Positions 1-8,358 of a stretch of DNA of 36,403 nucleotides are shown one piece after another (positions within the stretch are counted from its first letter, which is position 1; every line of letters starts with the position of its first letter). The DNA is from an uncultured Eubacteriales bacterium. GTDB taxonomy: Bacteria; Bacillota; Clostridia; Lachnospirales; Lachnospiraceae. The translations under genes and the position numbers were made by a program. The stretch is from positions 1-36,403 of the forward strand of contig CASEML010000078.1 in the NCBI GenBank assembly GCA_949289145.1, in the 5' to 3' direction. Below the pieces are notes generated by a model that worked only from the letters and a program-made list of their open reading frames with translations, did not search any database and was not told the origin of the DNA.

Positions 1-260
1 TTCGCAGGGAGGCTATGGAGTTAGTTGATGAAGCACAAAGGCTTCTGGCAAAAACAAATCAGGCTGTGAAAGCGATGGGAAAGCAGATAGACAAGGCAGA
101 AAAGAAAAAAATAAAAGGGGAGTGTAATGCATTGCAAAAACTTTTGATGAAATTTCGGCTGGATAAAGTTTCCGAAGATGAAGTAGAAAAAATCCGTCAG
201 GCAAAACTAAATTTGGAAAGTTCCAGTGAAAAAATACGTAGCTTTTCCGGTGAAAAGTAA
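1..260 (+). CDS. Hsp70/DnaK-like chaperone, C-terminal end (partial)
   Basis: The reading frame is open from the left edge, beginning in frame 3 with residues R-R-E-A-M-E-L-V-D-E-A, so the ATG at 15 is probably internal and the gene starts outside the window. The visible 86 residues are charged and helical. They resemble the C-terminal helical lid of Hsp70 proteins, where a run like 'EA..L...T...L..MG.......K..I...L..L' precedes a short tail. There is no nucleotide-binding domain in view, so the family call rests only on this lid-like pattern. It could belong to a divergent Hsp70-family protein rather than the main DnaK. The next gene starts 21 nt downstream on the same strand, which suggests co-transcription. 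Confidence 0.55.
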   Translation, partial: RREAMELVDEAQRLLAKTNQAVKAMGKQIDKAEKKKIKGECNALQKLLMKFRLDKVSEDEVEKIRQAKLNLESSSEKIRSFSGEK

Positions 261-281
261 AGAAAAGGATAGGTGAGAGAA

Positions 282-665
282 ATGGAAAAGTGGAAATGGA
301 AATTTCAAAATTTTATGAGAGGAAGAAATGGTTTAGATGAGCTAGCGAGAGATGTGACCATTGCTGCTGTTATAGTATATGTGCTGTCAGTTTTGTTAAA
401 AGGCATGCTTTTGTACCTGATATCTTTGGGTGGAATTGTATACGGAATATTTAGAATGTTTTCATCTAATGTTACGAAACGACAGCAAGAGAATCAAATA
501 TATATTGACCGAAAAAAAATGTATAAATTCAGATTTGAGCAGCATAAAAGTTACCGAATTTTTAAATGTAAAGGCTGTGGAAGAAAAGTAAGAGTGCCAA
601 GAGGAAAAGGTAAGGTGGAAATCACTTGCCCTTTATGTGGCAGAAAGATAATCCGACGGACATAA
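282..665 (+). CDS. Small membrane protein with C-terminal zinc ribbon, unknown function
   Basis: This 127-aa protein has no function I recognise. A basic N-terminus is followed by a hydrophobic stretch at about residues 25-60 that could form two membrane segments, then a basic linker. The C-terminal ribbon has CxxC knuckles (CKGCGRK and CPLCGRK) about 18 residues apart, which should bind one zinc, and the tail is very basic. The start was placed at ATG 282 because AGGTGA (271-276) lies 5 nt before it; a GTG at 273 in the same frame is possible but badly spaced. It follows the Hsp70-like gene closely and is probably in the same transcript. Ribbon plus membrane anchor would fit a sensor or an adaptor, but that is inference. 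Confidence 0.7.
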   Translation: MEKWKWKFQNFMRGRNGLDELARDVTIAAVIVYVLSVLLKGMLLYLISLGGIVYGIFRMFSSNVTKRQQENQIYIDRKKMYKFRFEQHKSYRIFKCKGCGRKVRVPRGKGKVEITCPLCGRKIIRRT

Positions 666-695
666 ACTAACTTAATTTGATAAGCTATAAAAATC

Positions 696-746
696 CCATA
701 CCCCAAGCAGAGCGTAACAGTATTTGTTACTCAGCCTGGGGTATGG
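696..746 (-). terminator. Shared hairpin terminator between convergent genes
   Basis: A 10-bp perfect stem (CCATACCCCA at 696-705 with TGGGGTATGG at 737-746) continues inward imperfectly to GTAAC/GTTAC. On the minus strand the hairpin is followed by a T-rich run (GGGATTTTTATAG), which makes it a good intrinsic terminator for the DAHP synthase gene. On the plus strand the T-tract is weak, so termination of the upstream plus-strand genes here is less sure. Confidence 0.75.
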
Positions 747-804
747 TGTTGTAAATGGATTGGAAACCCGTTGTATCTGTTATCTGTGTCTGATAAATTT
801 ATTC

Positions 805-1833
805 TTATACTAAATCTGCAATATTATAAAGAAGATGTTCGGAATCTTCCCATCCAAGACATGGATCCGTAATGGATTTTCCATAAACATGGTCACAAAT
901 TTTCTGTGTACCTTCTTCAATATAACTTTCGATCATAACACCTTTTACAAGTTTTTCTACGGCAGAGTCATGTTTGCGGCTGTGAAGAACTTCTTTTACA
1001 ATACGAATCTGCTCGCGGAATTTCTTATTGGAGTTGGAGTGGTTTGCATCCACAATAGTTGCAGGATTTTTTAAATCACGTTTTTCATACATTTCTACTA
1101 CCTGGATCAGATCTTCATAATGATAGTTTGGATGGCAGCAGCCGTGTGGATCCACAGCACCACGCAGAATCGTGTGAGCTAATGGGTTGCCATCCGTTTT
1201 TACTTCCCATCCACGGTAAATAAATTCATGAGAGGCCTGTGCTGCCACAACAGAATTCATCATTACAGATAAATCTCCGCCAGTTGGGTTTTTCATTCCA
1301 GCGGGTACATCCATTCCGCTGACAGTTAAACGATGCTGCTGGTCTTCTACAGAACGTGCTCCGATGGCAACGTAAGAGAGAATATCAGACAGATAGCGGT
1401 AATTTTCCGGATATAACATCTCATCTGCGCAAGTAAGACCGGATTCTTCTACTGCACGGATGTGCATCTTGCGCATTGCAATAAGACCAGCTAGTAAGTC
1501 AGGTGCTTTTTCAGGATCCGGCTGATGAACAATACCTTTGTAACCTTCACCGGTAGTACGAGGCTTGTTGGTGTAGATTCTGGGAATAATAATTAATTTA
1601 TCTTTTACTTTTTCCTGAACCTTAGCTAGTCTGTTAGTGTAATCGCAGACAGAATCTTCGTTATCGGCAGAACATGGTCCGATAATAACCAAGAATTTGT
1701 CTGATTCTCCAGTGATTACTTTCTGGATTTCTGCATCACGTGCTTCCTTTAAGGCAGCTAAATTTGCCGGAAGTGAATATTCTTCACGAATTTCTGCAGG
1801 AGTTGGTAATTTTTTTATGAATTCAAAGCTCAT
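805..1833 (-). CDS. aroF: 3-deoxy-7-phosphoheptulonate (DAHP) synthase, AroFGH type
   Basis: This enzyme condenses phosphoenolpyruvate and erythrose 4-phosphate, the first step of the shikimate pathway to aromatic amino acids. The 342-aa protein is close to the usual length of the type I-alpha (E. coli AroF/G/H) family. Family signatures include IIGPCSADN near residue 50, PRIYTNKPRTTGEGYKG, the GARSVEDQQHR segment, MKNPTGG, and the metal-binding VDANHSNSNKK. No fused chorismate mutase or extra regulatory domain is present. AAAGGAGA lies 7 nt before the ATG. It is a single-gene unit with its own promoter (1880-1908) and terminator. Which aromatic amino acid, if any, inhibits this isozyme cannot be told from sequence, so the letter F is only conventional. 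Confidence 0.93.
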   Translation of the reverse strand: MSFEFIKKLPTPAEIREEYSLPANLAALKEARDAEIQKVITGESDKFLVIIGPCSADNEDSVCDYTNRLAKVQEKVKDKLIIIPRIYTNKPRTTGEGYKGIVHQPDPEKAPDLLAGLIAMRKMHIRAVEESGLTCADEMLYPENYRYLSDILSYVAIGARSVEDQQHRLTVSGMDVPAGMKNPTGGDLSVMMNSVVAAQASHEFIYRGWEVKTDGNPLAHTILRGAVDPHGCCHPNYHYEDLIQVVEMYEKRDLKNPATIVDANHSNSNKKFREQIRIVKEVLHSRKHDSAVEKLVKGVMIESYIEEGTQKICDHVYGKSITDPCLGWEDSEHLLYNIADLV

Positions 1834-1879
1834 GTTGATTCTCCTTTGTTGATATGTCGCTTGTGTTTAAAACATAACT

Positions 1880-1908
1880 ATTATAATACAGATTATCAAG
1901 ATTGTCGA
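1880..1908 (-). promoter_or_regulatory. Promoter of the DAHP synthase gene
   Basis: On the minus strand TCGACA (1908-1903) and TATAAT (1885-1880) are separated by exactly 17 nt, a near-consensus sigma-A promoter. The start codon is about 45 nt downstream of the -10 box, leaving a short leader without an obvious attenuator or T-box. Confidence 0.75.
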
Positions 1909-1970
1909 TTACTTTTTTCGATTTTGCAGATTATTTGTATTATAATTCAGGCTATCGTTAAACCTTTCGC

Positions 1971-2001
1971 TCATAAGTGGTACCAATGCTTCCACTTATG
2001 A
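1971..2001. repeat. Perfect 10-bp inverted repeat with 11-nt loop
   Basis: TCATAAGTGG (1971-1980) and CCACTTATGA (1992-2001) are exact reverse complements. No T-run follows on either strand, so it is not a standard intrinsic terminator. It could be a protein-binding site or part of a small transcript. Confidence 0.55.
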
Positions 2002-2100
2002 ACTGTTTGTGTAAGCAGGTAAGTCAGAATGTAACACTTCATCCTTTTGCCATTACCATGCACAGTCCATGATAGGCACAGTATAAGAAAAGGGCAGTTG

Positions 2101-2129
2101 TGGACTTAACTGATAAATTCTGATATAAT
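2101..2129 (+). promoter_or_regulatory. Promoter of the 123-aa gene / trkA / trkH operon
   Basis: TGGACT (2101-2106) and TATAAT (2124-2129) are 17 nt apart, and the -10 is extended (TGA directly before TATAAT). The first start codon is 33 nt downstream of the -10 box. Confidence 0.75.
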
Positions 2130-2161
2130 TAGAACAAAAATTTAAAATAGAGGTGAACAAA

Positions 2162-2533
2162 ATGGAAAAGAAAGCTTATCTATGGGCGAGGACTCTATGC
2201 CATTATGCCGGAGAGTCTGAAGAATTTCTTGCGGATTTTTGGGAGAGGCTGCAGGCTTCGCAGGGGGTATACGGCGAATTTTTATACTTTTTGGAACATC
2301 AGAATTTTTCGGGCGCTTATAATATAGATGGTTGTACTGTAATTGACATTATGATATGGCAGATGGACCGTTTTAAGGTAGAAATGGATATGGGGAAGAC
2401 AGATATGCGCTGTAATCACCATAAAATGTTGCTGCTGGCATTTAATACAATGTTAAAAATGGAAAAAGAACCGGAAAAATACTTAAATCAAATGCGTGAA
2501 GATACTGGATCTGACTATCCGGATAAATTTTAA
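2162..2533 (+). CDS. Conserved-looking hypothetical protein upstream of trkA
   Basis: A 123-aa soluble acidic protein that I do not recognise. It is predicted mostly helical, rich in Met and aromatic residues, without signal peptide or membrane segment. Its middle has an N-I-D-G-C-T-V-I-D-I segment followed by a helix ending in a CNHH run. Start ATG 2162 was chosen because GAGGTGA ends 5 nt before it; the in-frame GTG at 2153 overlaps that ribosome binding site. It is the first gene after the promoter at 2101-2129, and its stop is only 17 nt before trkA, so it is very probably co-transcribed with the potassium uptake genes. No function can be assigned from this. Confidence 0.75.
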   Translation: MEKKAYLWARTLCHYAGESEEFLADFWERLQASQGVYGEFLYFLEHQNFSGAYNIDGCTVIDIMIWQMDRFKVEMDMGKTDMRCNHHKMLLLAFNTMLKMEKEPEKYLNQMREDTGSDYPDKF

Positions 2534-2550
2534 TATTTTTGGAGGAACCC

Positions 2551-3909
2551 ATGAAAATTATTATTGCAGGCTGTGGCAAAGTAGGACAGGCATTGACAGA
2601 GCAGTTGACAAAAGAAGGAAATGAAATTACAGTTATTGATTTAAGAGCTAAAATTGTAAATGAATTGGCAAACAGATATGATGTTATGGGGATTGTAGGG
2701 AATGGTGCCAGCCATTTGACACAGGCAGAGGCAGGAATTGAAAAAGCAGATTTATTCATTGCAGTGACTGGGGCGGATGAGCTTAATCTGCTGTGCTGTC
2801 TGCTAGCAAAGAAAGCCGGAGACTGTCAGACCATTGCCAGAGTTCGTAATCCGGAATACAGCCGTGAGGCAAATTTTATAAAAGAAGAATTAGGGCTTGC
2901 TATGGTAATCAACCCGGAATATGCTGCCGCTCTGGAAATAGCCAGAGTACTGCGTTTTCCTTCTGCCATAAAAATCGATACTTTTGCAAAAGGAAGAATC
3001 GAATTATTGAAATTTCGCATTCATGAAAATTCTGTATTAGGAAATATGAAAGTTATGGATATTTCACTGAAGCTTCGCTGCGATGTTTTGGTGTGTGCAG
3101 TGGAGCGGGGAGATGAAGTGTTTATTCCCAGAGGAGATTTTATACTGCAGGAAAAAGATATTGTAGATATTATTGCGGCCCCCAAAAATGCCAGTAGATT
3201 TTTCAAAAAAATCGGCGTTGAAACAAATCAGGTAAAAGACACTATGATTGTAGGAGGCGGCGATATTGCTTTCTATTTAGCAGAGATACTGCTTCAAATG
3301 GGAATCAGGGTAAAAATTATTGATAAAAATATGGAACGATGCCAGCGTCTTTGTGAGGTTTTGCCGAAAGCAGAGATCGTACATGGAGATGCGGCGGATC
3401 AGAGTATGCTGACAGAGGAGGGAATGGAGCGCGCAGAATCTTTTGTAGCGGTTACCAATATGGATGAAGAAAATATTTTATTATCCATGCTTGTAAAGAA
3501 AAAATCCAGTGCCAAAGTAGTAACTAAAATCAATAATATTGCTTTTAACGAAGTGATTGGGGGATTGGATTTAGATACTATTATGTGTCCTAAGAATGTA
3601 ACAGCAGAATATATTGTCCGCTTTGTGCGTGCTATGAAAAATTCTATTGGAAGCAATGTAGAAACGCTTTACCGGATTATTGAGAATAAGGCAGAAGCGT
3701 TAGAATTTATTATTCGTGAACGTTCCGATGTTGTGGATAAACCCTTAGAACAATTAAAAATCAAAAAAAATATTGTAGTGGCCTGTATTTATAGAAATAG
3801 AAAAGTGATTATTCCAAGAGGTTATGATACAATGCAGGTAGGAGATTCTGTAATTGTTGTTACTACAATTACGGGATTAAATGATATAGATGATATTATC
3901 AGCAGATAG
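2551..3909 (+). CDS. trkA: Trk potassium uptake system regulatory subunit TrkA
   Basis: TrkA is the cytoplasmic, nucleotide-binding gating ring of Trk potassium channels. It binds NAD(H) or ATP and controls opening of the TrkH pore. The 452-aa protein has the classic duplicated layout: RCK_N with GCGKVG at residues 7-12, RCK_C, then a second RCK_N with GGGDIAFYLAE near residue 233 and a second RCK_C. The acidic residue ending the second strand (VID near 30) fits NAD binding. ATG 2551 was chosen because GGAGG sits just before it; an upstream in-frame TTG at 2539 lies before that site. The trkH gene follows 9 nt after the stop, confirming a TrkA/TrkH pair. Confidence 0.93.
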   Translation: MKIIIAGCGKVGQALTEQLTKEGNEITVIDLRAKIVNELANRYDVMGIVGNGASHLTQAEAGIEKADLFIAVTGADELNLLCCLLAKKAGDCQTIARVRNPEYSREANFIKEELGLAMVINPEYAAALEIARVLRFPSAIKIDTFAKGRIELLKFRIHENSVLGNMKVMDISLKLRCDVLVCAVERGDEVFIPRGDFILQEKDIVDIIAAPKNASRFFKKIGVETNQVKDTMIVGGGDIAFYLAEILLQMGIRVKIIDKNMERCQRLCEVLPKAEIVHGDAADQSMLTEEGMERAESFVAVTNMDEENILLSMLVKKKSSAKVVTKINNIAFNEVIGGLDLDTIMCPKNVTAEYIVRFVRAMKNSIGSNVETLYRIIENKAEALEFIIRERSDVVDKPLEQLKIKKNIVVACIYRNRKVIIPRGYDTMQVGDSVIVVTTITGLNDIDDIISR

Positions 3910-3918
3910 GGGTAAAAC

Positions 3919-5355
3919 ATGAATTATAAATTAATGAGATATGTAATCGGGTGGCTGATTATCTTTGAATCAGTGTTTATGTGTCTTCCTGCGCTTGTGG
4001 CAGTGGCATATCGGGAAAAAGCTTTTTTTTCCTTTATGGTATCTATAGGCTTGGGAATGCTCTCAGGTGGACTATTGGTATTAAAAAAACCTGAAAATAA
4101 AGAAATGTATGCAAAAGAGGGCTTTGTGATTGTCAGTGTCAGCTGGATGATCTTAAGTATCTTCGGGGCACTTCCCTTTGTGCTTTCTGGCTGTATCCCT
4201 AACGTGGTTGATGCGCTATTTGAAAGTGTTTCTGGATTTACTACTACAGGTGCCACTGTTTTAGGAGATATTGAAAATTTGGAAAAATCTATACTTTTTT
4301 GGCGAAGTTTTACTCACTGGATTGGCGGAATGGGAGTGCTGGTATTTATCATGGCAATCCTTCCTCTTTCAGGGGGAAATAACATTTATTTAATGAAAGC
4401 CGAAAGTACAGGACCAAGTATTAGTAAACTGGTGCCCAAAATGAAAACAACTGCATTGATTTTGTATGGCATGTATTTTGCCATGACATTAATTGAAATG
4501 CTGATTCTTTTAATGGCAGATGTACCCTTGTATGATGCAATTAATATTGCTATTTCTACAGCCGGGACAGGGGGATTTGGCGTGAGAAATGATAGTCTTG
4601 CCAGCTATTCCTCTGCAGTACAGAATATAGTTACTGTGTTCATGATTTTGTTTGGCGTGAATTTTAATATATATTATATGATTCTGTGTAGAAAAATCAT
4701 GAATGTGATTAAGACCACAGAGTGGAAAGTATACTTTGGGATTTTGTTTGCAGCCACACTTTTAGTAACAATTAACTTAAATGGAATGTATGGCGGTTTC
4801 AAAGGAACTATGCAGCAGGCGGCATTTCAAGTGGCCTCTGTTATGACCAGTACTGGCTTTGCAACCACCGATTACAACTTATGGCCGGAATTTTCCAAAG
4901 CAGTGCTTGTGGCAGTGATGATGATAGGTGCCTGTGCAGGAAGCACCGGTGGAGGTATTAAAGTGGCAAGAGTCATTATTCTTGCAAAAACACTAATCAA
5001 AGAATTGGATATCAGTGTGCATCCAAGAAATGTTAAAAAGATAAAGTTAAATGGCAGATTTATAGAACATGAAGTGATCAGAACGGTAAATGTCTACATG
5101 GTGGCATATATTGCCATTTATTTTGTGTCTATGCTAATGGTTAGTCTGGACAATTTTGACTTTACAACGAATTTCACCGCAGTAACTGCTATGATAAATA
5201 ATACCGGCCCGGGCTTAGCGGCAGCGGGACCCATAGAAAATTTTGCAAGATTCTCGGCGCTGACTAAGTTTGTGTTTATATTTGATATGCTGGCAGGAAG
5301 ACTGGAGATATTTCCAATGTTAGTATTATTTGCACCGTCAACATGGAAAAAATAA
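3919..5355 (+). CDS. trkH: Trk potassium uptake system pore protein TrkH
   Basis: This is the membrane potassium-conducting subunit of the Trk system. The 478-aa protein is strongly hydrophobic, with many membrane helices, and matches TrkH family length. The four selectivity-filter-like pore loops are visible: SGFTTTGATVL near residue 105, STAGTGGFGVRN near 215, TSTGFATTDYN near 315 and the NNTGPGLAA segment near 425. The GACAGSTGGGIKVAR motif near residue 337 is also typical of the family. It is paired with trkA 9 nt upstream. No separate terminator follows, and the 76-aa gene begins 22 nt later. Confidence 0.93.
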   Translation: MNYKLMRYVIGWLIIFESVFMCLPALVAVAYREKAFFSFMVSIGLGMLSGGLLVLKKPENKEMYAKEGFVIVSVSWMILSIFGALPFVLSGCIPNVVDALFESVSGFTTTGATVLGDIENLEKSILFWRSFTHWIGGMGVLVFIMAILPLSGGNNIYLMKAESTGPSISKLVPKMKTTALILYGMYFAMTLIEMLILLMADVPLYDAINIAISTAGTGGFGVRNDSLASYSSAVQNIVTVFMILFGVNFNIYYMILCRKIMNVIKTTEWKVYFGILFAATLLVTINLNGMYGGFKGTMQQAAFQVASVMTSTGFATTDYNLWPEFSKAVLVAVMMIGACAGSTGGGIKVARVIILAKTLIKELDISVHPRNVKKIKLNGRFIEHEVIRTVNVYMVAYIAIYFVSMLMVSLDNFDFTTNFTAVTAMINNTGPGLAAAGPIENFARFSALTKFVFIFDMLAGRLEIFPMLVLFAPSTWKK

Positions 5356-5377
5356 GAAATAGGAAAGGAGAAGAAAC

Positions 5378-5608
5378 ATGCGAAGTATGGTATTTAAGAT
5401 GGAGCGGGAAGGTTTGGTAAAAGTAGGTGATACTGTGGAAGTGACAGAGGGTGTACTGCCCACCTCTTATTACTATACAATTAAGCCAGCGGTAGCAATG
5501 TCGGCAAATTTTAAATTCAACGAAAGACTGAAGGCAACCACAGGAATAGTGACAGAGGTAGAAACATTGAGCAGTGGTTACAATGTTACCGTAGAATTTG
5601 ACGAATAA
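5378..5608 (+). CDS. Small protein of unknown function downstream of trkH
   Basis: A 76-aa protein with a strong AAAGGAGA ribosome binding site before ATG 5378. It has alternating hydrophobic residues consistent with a small all-beta fold ([12 protein letters not shown], then TTGIVTEVE and YNVTVEFDE), perhaps SH3-like or OB-like. It has no cysteines, signal peptide or membrane segment. It is 22 nt after trkH and is likely the last gene of that operon, since a new promoter starts at 5626. I do not recognise the family. Confidence 0.7.
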   Translation: MRSMVFKMEREGLVKVGDTVEVTEGVLPTSYYYTIKPAVAMSANFKFNERLKATTGIVTEVETLSSGYNVTVEFDE

Positions 5609-5625
5609 TATGGGAAAAAGCACTA

Positions 5626-5654
5626 TTGCAATCTAACGATAACTATGGTATATT
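5626..5654 (+). promoter_or_regulatory. Promoter of the pantothenate/CoA operon
   Basis: TTGCAA (5626-5631) and TATATT (5649-5654) are separated by 17 nt, with an extended TG one base before the -10. It lies directly after the 76-aa gene and about 70 nt before the first operon gene. Confidence 0.7.
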
Positions 5655-5693
5655 GCTCGTTGAGCGGTATCGATAAGAACTGCATCAATGAGC
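5655..5693 (+). repeat. Hairpin in the leader of the pantothenate operon
   Basis: GCTCGTTGA (5655-5663) pairs with TCAATGAGC (5685-5693) through 9 bp including one G-U. It starts right after the -10 box, so it would form at or near the 5' end of the transcript and could stabilise the mRNA or bind a regulator. No T-run follows. Confidence 0.45.
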
Positions 5694-5724
5694 ATGAGCT
5701 GTCACTAACAACGGAGGTGATAGC

Positions 5725-6567
5725 ATGAAAATAGGAATTATAGGTGCTGGTAAAGTAGGTACGACTCTGGGACAATATTTAAAACTCAGAGGAATGGAAC
5801 TGTCAGGCATTTACAGCAAAACGCTGGAACATGCCATAGACTCTGCCGAATTTATTGGCACATCATATTATGAGAAGCTTGAAGATTTGGTAAATGTAAG
5901 TGATACCTTATTTATTACCACGCCGGACGACATGATTACAGGCGTGTGGGATTACATTACAGCATTTGATTTGAAAGGCAAAATAATTTGCCATTTCAGC
6001 GGCTCATTATCATCTGATGTTTTCTGGTCGAAGGAAGAAACAGGCGCAGCGGTTTGTTCTATCCATCCGATTTATGCGTTCAGCAATAAATATTCCGCTT
6101 ATCAACAATTTCACAAGGTTAGGTTCACCATGGAAGGTGATGATTTGGCAGTAGGAAAGATGAAAGCTTGCTGGGAATCTATGGGACATAAAGTGAGGAT
6201 CATCCATAAACAGGACAAAGCAAAATACCATGCAGGCATGAGTATGGCAAGCAACCATGTACTGGCGTTGGTCGCCACTTCGGTAAAGCTGCTTAAAGAC
6301 TGCGGATTTACCGAGGAGGAGGCTTATGAATCTTTGGAAACTTTGGTATGTGAAAATACAGTAAATTGTATGAAACATGGTGTGGTACAGGCTCTTACAG
6401 GCCCTATCGAACGAAATGATACTGCTACAGTGGAAAAGCATTTATCTGTACTTTCAAAAGAAGATAAGTGCATCTATCAGAACCTTGGGAAGAAATTGAT
6501 TGCGATTTCAAAATTGAAAAATCCGGACAGGGATTATAAAAAAATGGAAGAAATTATTGGAGGATGA
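5725..6567 (+). CDS. panG: NAD(P)-binding reductase, PanG-type ketopantoate reductase candidate
   Basis: The 280-aa protein has an N-terminal Rossmann fold ([17 protein letters not shown], residues 3-19) and a helical C-terminal domain of the DUF2520/Rossmann-like dehydrogenase type. Mid-protein features are [11 protein letters not shown] near residue 90, SIHPIYAF near 112 and the [13 protein letters not shown] segment near 172. It opens a cluster whose other members are panB, panC, panD and coaBC, and the only enzyme missing is ketopantoate reductase (normally PanE or IlvC). A non-PanE ketopantoate reductase of this fold has been described as PanG in Francisella, with homologues in clostridia and enterococci. 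The role here is therefore inferred from fold plus context. A near-perfect GGAGGTGAT precedes the ATG. Confidence 0.78.
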   Translation: MKIGIIGAGKVGTTLGQYLKLRGMELSGIYSKTLEHAIDSAEFIGTSYYEKLEDLVNVSDTLFITTPDDMITGVWDYITAFDLKGKIICHFSGSLSSDVFWSKEETGAAVCSIHPIYAFSNKYSAYQQFHKVRFTMEGDDLAVGKMKACWESMGHKVRIIHKQDKAKYHAGMSMASNHVLALVATSVKLLKDCGFTEEEAYESLETLVCENTVNCMKHGVVQALTGPIERNDTATVEKHLSVLSKEDKCIYQNLGKKLIAISKLKNPDRDYKKMEEIIGG

Positions 6568-6571
6568 TGAA

Positions 6572-7399
6572 GTGAAGACAACAGTAAACACATTTAGGAA
6601 CGCAAAGGAAAAAAAAGAAAAAATAACGATGCTTACCGCATACGATTATTCTACAGCAAAGCTGGTAGATGAGTCCGGTGTAGAATCCATTTTGGTGGGA
6701 GATTCTTTAGGTATGGTTTGTCTTGGGTATGAAGATACCTTATCAGTTACTATGGAGGATATGATTCACCATTCAGCGGCTGTGGCAAGAGGGGCAAAAA
6801 ATGCTATGGTAATTACCGATATGCCATTTATGTCTTACCAGACTTCTGTTTATGATGCGGTAGTCAATGCAGGCAGACTGATGAAGGAGGGTAGGGCACA
6901 GGCAGTGAAATTAGAAGGCGGTTTAGAAGTGTGTCCGCAGATTGAAGCAATAGTAAAAGCCTCCATTCCGGTGTGTGCCCATATTGGTCTGACACCACAG
7001 TCGGTAAATGCCTTTGGCGGATTTAAGGTGCAGGGAAAAGAGGAAGCGGCAGCAAAACGTCTGTTAGAGGAAGCCAAAGCCATTGAAGAGGCAGGTGCCT
7101 TTGCGGTAGTGTTGGAGTGCGTACCTGAAAAGCTGGCCACCTTTATTACAGAGCAGATTGGAATTCCAACCATCGGGATTGGAGCCGGAGCAGGCTGCGA
7201 TGGTCAGGTATTGGTTTATCAGGATATGCTTGCAATGTACTCGGACATGGCACCAAAGTTTGTAAAGCAGTTTAGAAATGTGGGAGAGCAGATGTGTGCA
7301 GGTTTCCGCGATTATGTAAAAGAAGTAAAGGAAGGAACCTTCCCGGCACAGGAGCATACATTTAAAATTGATGACTCAGTAATCGAAAAACTTTATTAA
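6572..7399 (+). CDS. panB: 3-methyl-2-oxobutanoate hydroxymethyltransferase (PanB)
   Basis: PanB transfers a hydroxymethyl group from methylene-tetrahydrofolate to 2-oxoisovalerate, giving ketopantoate. The 275-aa protein shows the family motifs LTAYDYS (residues 21-27), VGDSLGM with the metal-binding Asp44, the TDMPFMSY segment, [13 protein letters not shown] with the catalytic-type Glu182, and IGIGAG. GTG 6572 was chosen: GGAGG at 6559-6563 is 8 nt upstream and the protein then begins MKTTVNTF like other PanB proteins. A TTG at 6557 would overlap both panG and the ribosome binding site. The gap to panG is 4 nt, so translation is probably coupled. Confidence 0.95.
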   Translation: MKTTVNTFRNAKEKKEKITMLTAYDYSTAKLVDESGVESILVGDSLGMVCLGYEDTLSVTMEDMIHHSAAVARGAKNAMVITDMPFMSYQTSVYDAVVNAGRLMKEGRAQAVKLEGGLEVCPQIEAIVKASIPVCAHIGLTPQSVNAFGGFKVQGKEEAAAKRLLEEAKAIEEAGAFAVVLECVPEKLATFITEQIGIPTIGIGAGAGCDGQVLVYQDMLAMYSDMAPKFVKQFRNVGEQMCAGFRDYVKEVKEGTFPAQEHTFKIDDSVIEKLY

Positions 7400-7446
7400 T
7401 ATATATTTTACCCGACGAAAAAAAGCAATAGTAAGGAGAGAGAAAA

Positions 7447-8292
7447 ATGCAGATTGTTAAGACCATTGGTGAAGTAAGAAGCGTCGTAAAGCAATGGAAA
7501 AAGGAAGGGCTAAGCGTAGGGCTGGTGCCTACCATGGGATTTTTACATGAAGGACATAAGAGTCTGATTGAACGTGCCGTAAAGGAAAATGACAGAGTAG
7601 TAGTCAGCGATTTTGTAAATCCCACCCAGTTTGGACCAAACGAAGATTTGGCAAGCTATCCCAGAGATTTAGACAGGGATGCAAAGCTTTGTGAAGAGGC
7701 AGGAGCCGCACTTTTATTCAATCCGGAACCGGAAGAAATGTATTATGAGGATAGAACCACCTCTGTAAATATGGAGGGACTTACCAAGGAATTATGCGGA
7801 AAGTCACGTCCGATTCATTTTTCCGGGGTATGTACCGTAGTATCTAAGTTATTTCATATTGTAACACCGGACAGAGCGTATTTTGGGCAAAAGGATGCGC
7901 AGCAGTTAGCGGTCATTAAAAGAATGGTAAGAGATCTGAATTTTGATATAGAAATCGTAGGCTGCCCGATCATAAGGGAAGAGGATGGACTTGCCAAAAG
8001 CTCCAGAAATACCTATTTAAGTGAGGAAGAACGGAAAGCAGCAGTGATTTTAAACCAGTCTCTAAAAATCGGAAAAGAAATGATAGAAAAGGGAGAGAAG
8101 GATGCTGCAAAGGTAAAAGAAGCGATTGTGAAGAATTTAACAACAGAGCCTTTGGCAAAAATTGATTATGTGGAGATAGTCGATTTTAATACCATTGAAC
8201 CAATTACAACCATAAAGGGGTCTGTATTAACCGCTATTGCGGTTTATATCGGAAAAACCCGTCTGATCGATAATTTTATTGTAAACATTTAG
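7447..8292 (+). CDS. panC: Pantothenate synthetase (PanC)
   Basis: PanC joins pantoate and beta-alanine in an ATP-dependent reaction through a pantoyl-adenylate. The 281-aa protein has full family length. Visible motifs are VPTMGFLHEGH (HEGH at residues 34-37, equivalent to the HIGH nucleotide-binding motif), FVNPTQFGPNED, the pantoate-binding FSGVCTVV, YFGQKDAQQ, and the KSSRN loop that acts like the KMSKS motif. GGAGAG lies shortly before the ATG. It sits 47 nt after panB and just before panD, completing the de novo route to pantothenate. Confidence 0.96.
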   Translation: MQIVKTIGEVRSVVKQWKKEGLSVGLVPTMGFLHEGHKSLIERAVKENDRVVVSDFVNPTQFGPNEDLASYPRDLDRDAKLCEEAGAALLFNPEPEEMYYEDRTTSVNMEGLTKELCGKSRPIHFSGVCTVVSKLFHIVTPDRAYFGQKDAQQLAVIKRMVRDLNFDIEIVGCPIIREEDGLAKSSRNTYLSEEERKAAVILNQSLKIGKEMIEKGEKDAAKVKEAIVKNLTTEPLAKIDYVEIVDFNTIEPITTIKGSVLTAIAVYIGKTRLIDNFIVNI

Positions 8293-8358
8293 GACTGCAG
8301 ATAAAAACAAGCTGTGCAGTCCGTAGCAGATTATATAGAGAGAAATAAGGAGAAAGCT

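Larger units (their letters stand above)
1834..2161. other. Intergenic region between divergent aroF and the trk operon
   Basis: This 328-bp gap holds the aroF promoter on the minus strand, a perfect 10-bp hairpin at 1971-2001, and the promoter of the trkA-side operon at 2101-2129. A second TATAAT at 1941-1946 (plus) has only a poor TTCGAT 18 nt upstream. No open reading frame or recognised RNA family was found in the remainder. Confidence 0.6.

Noticed and set aside
835-1074. Plus-strand open frame opposite the DAHP synthase gene
   Set aside because: It is antisense to a well-supported gene, has no ribosome binding site and gives a composition unlike the real genes.
1834-2161. Possible T-box or tryptophan-type attenuator upstream of the DAHP synthase gene
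   Set aside because: The transcript leader is only about 35-40 nt long and contains no T-box sequence or terminator/antiterminator pair.
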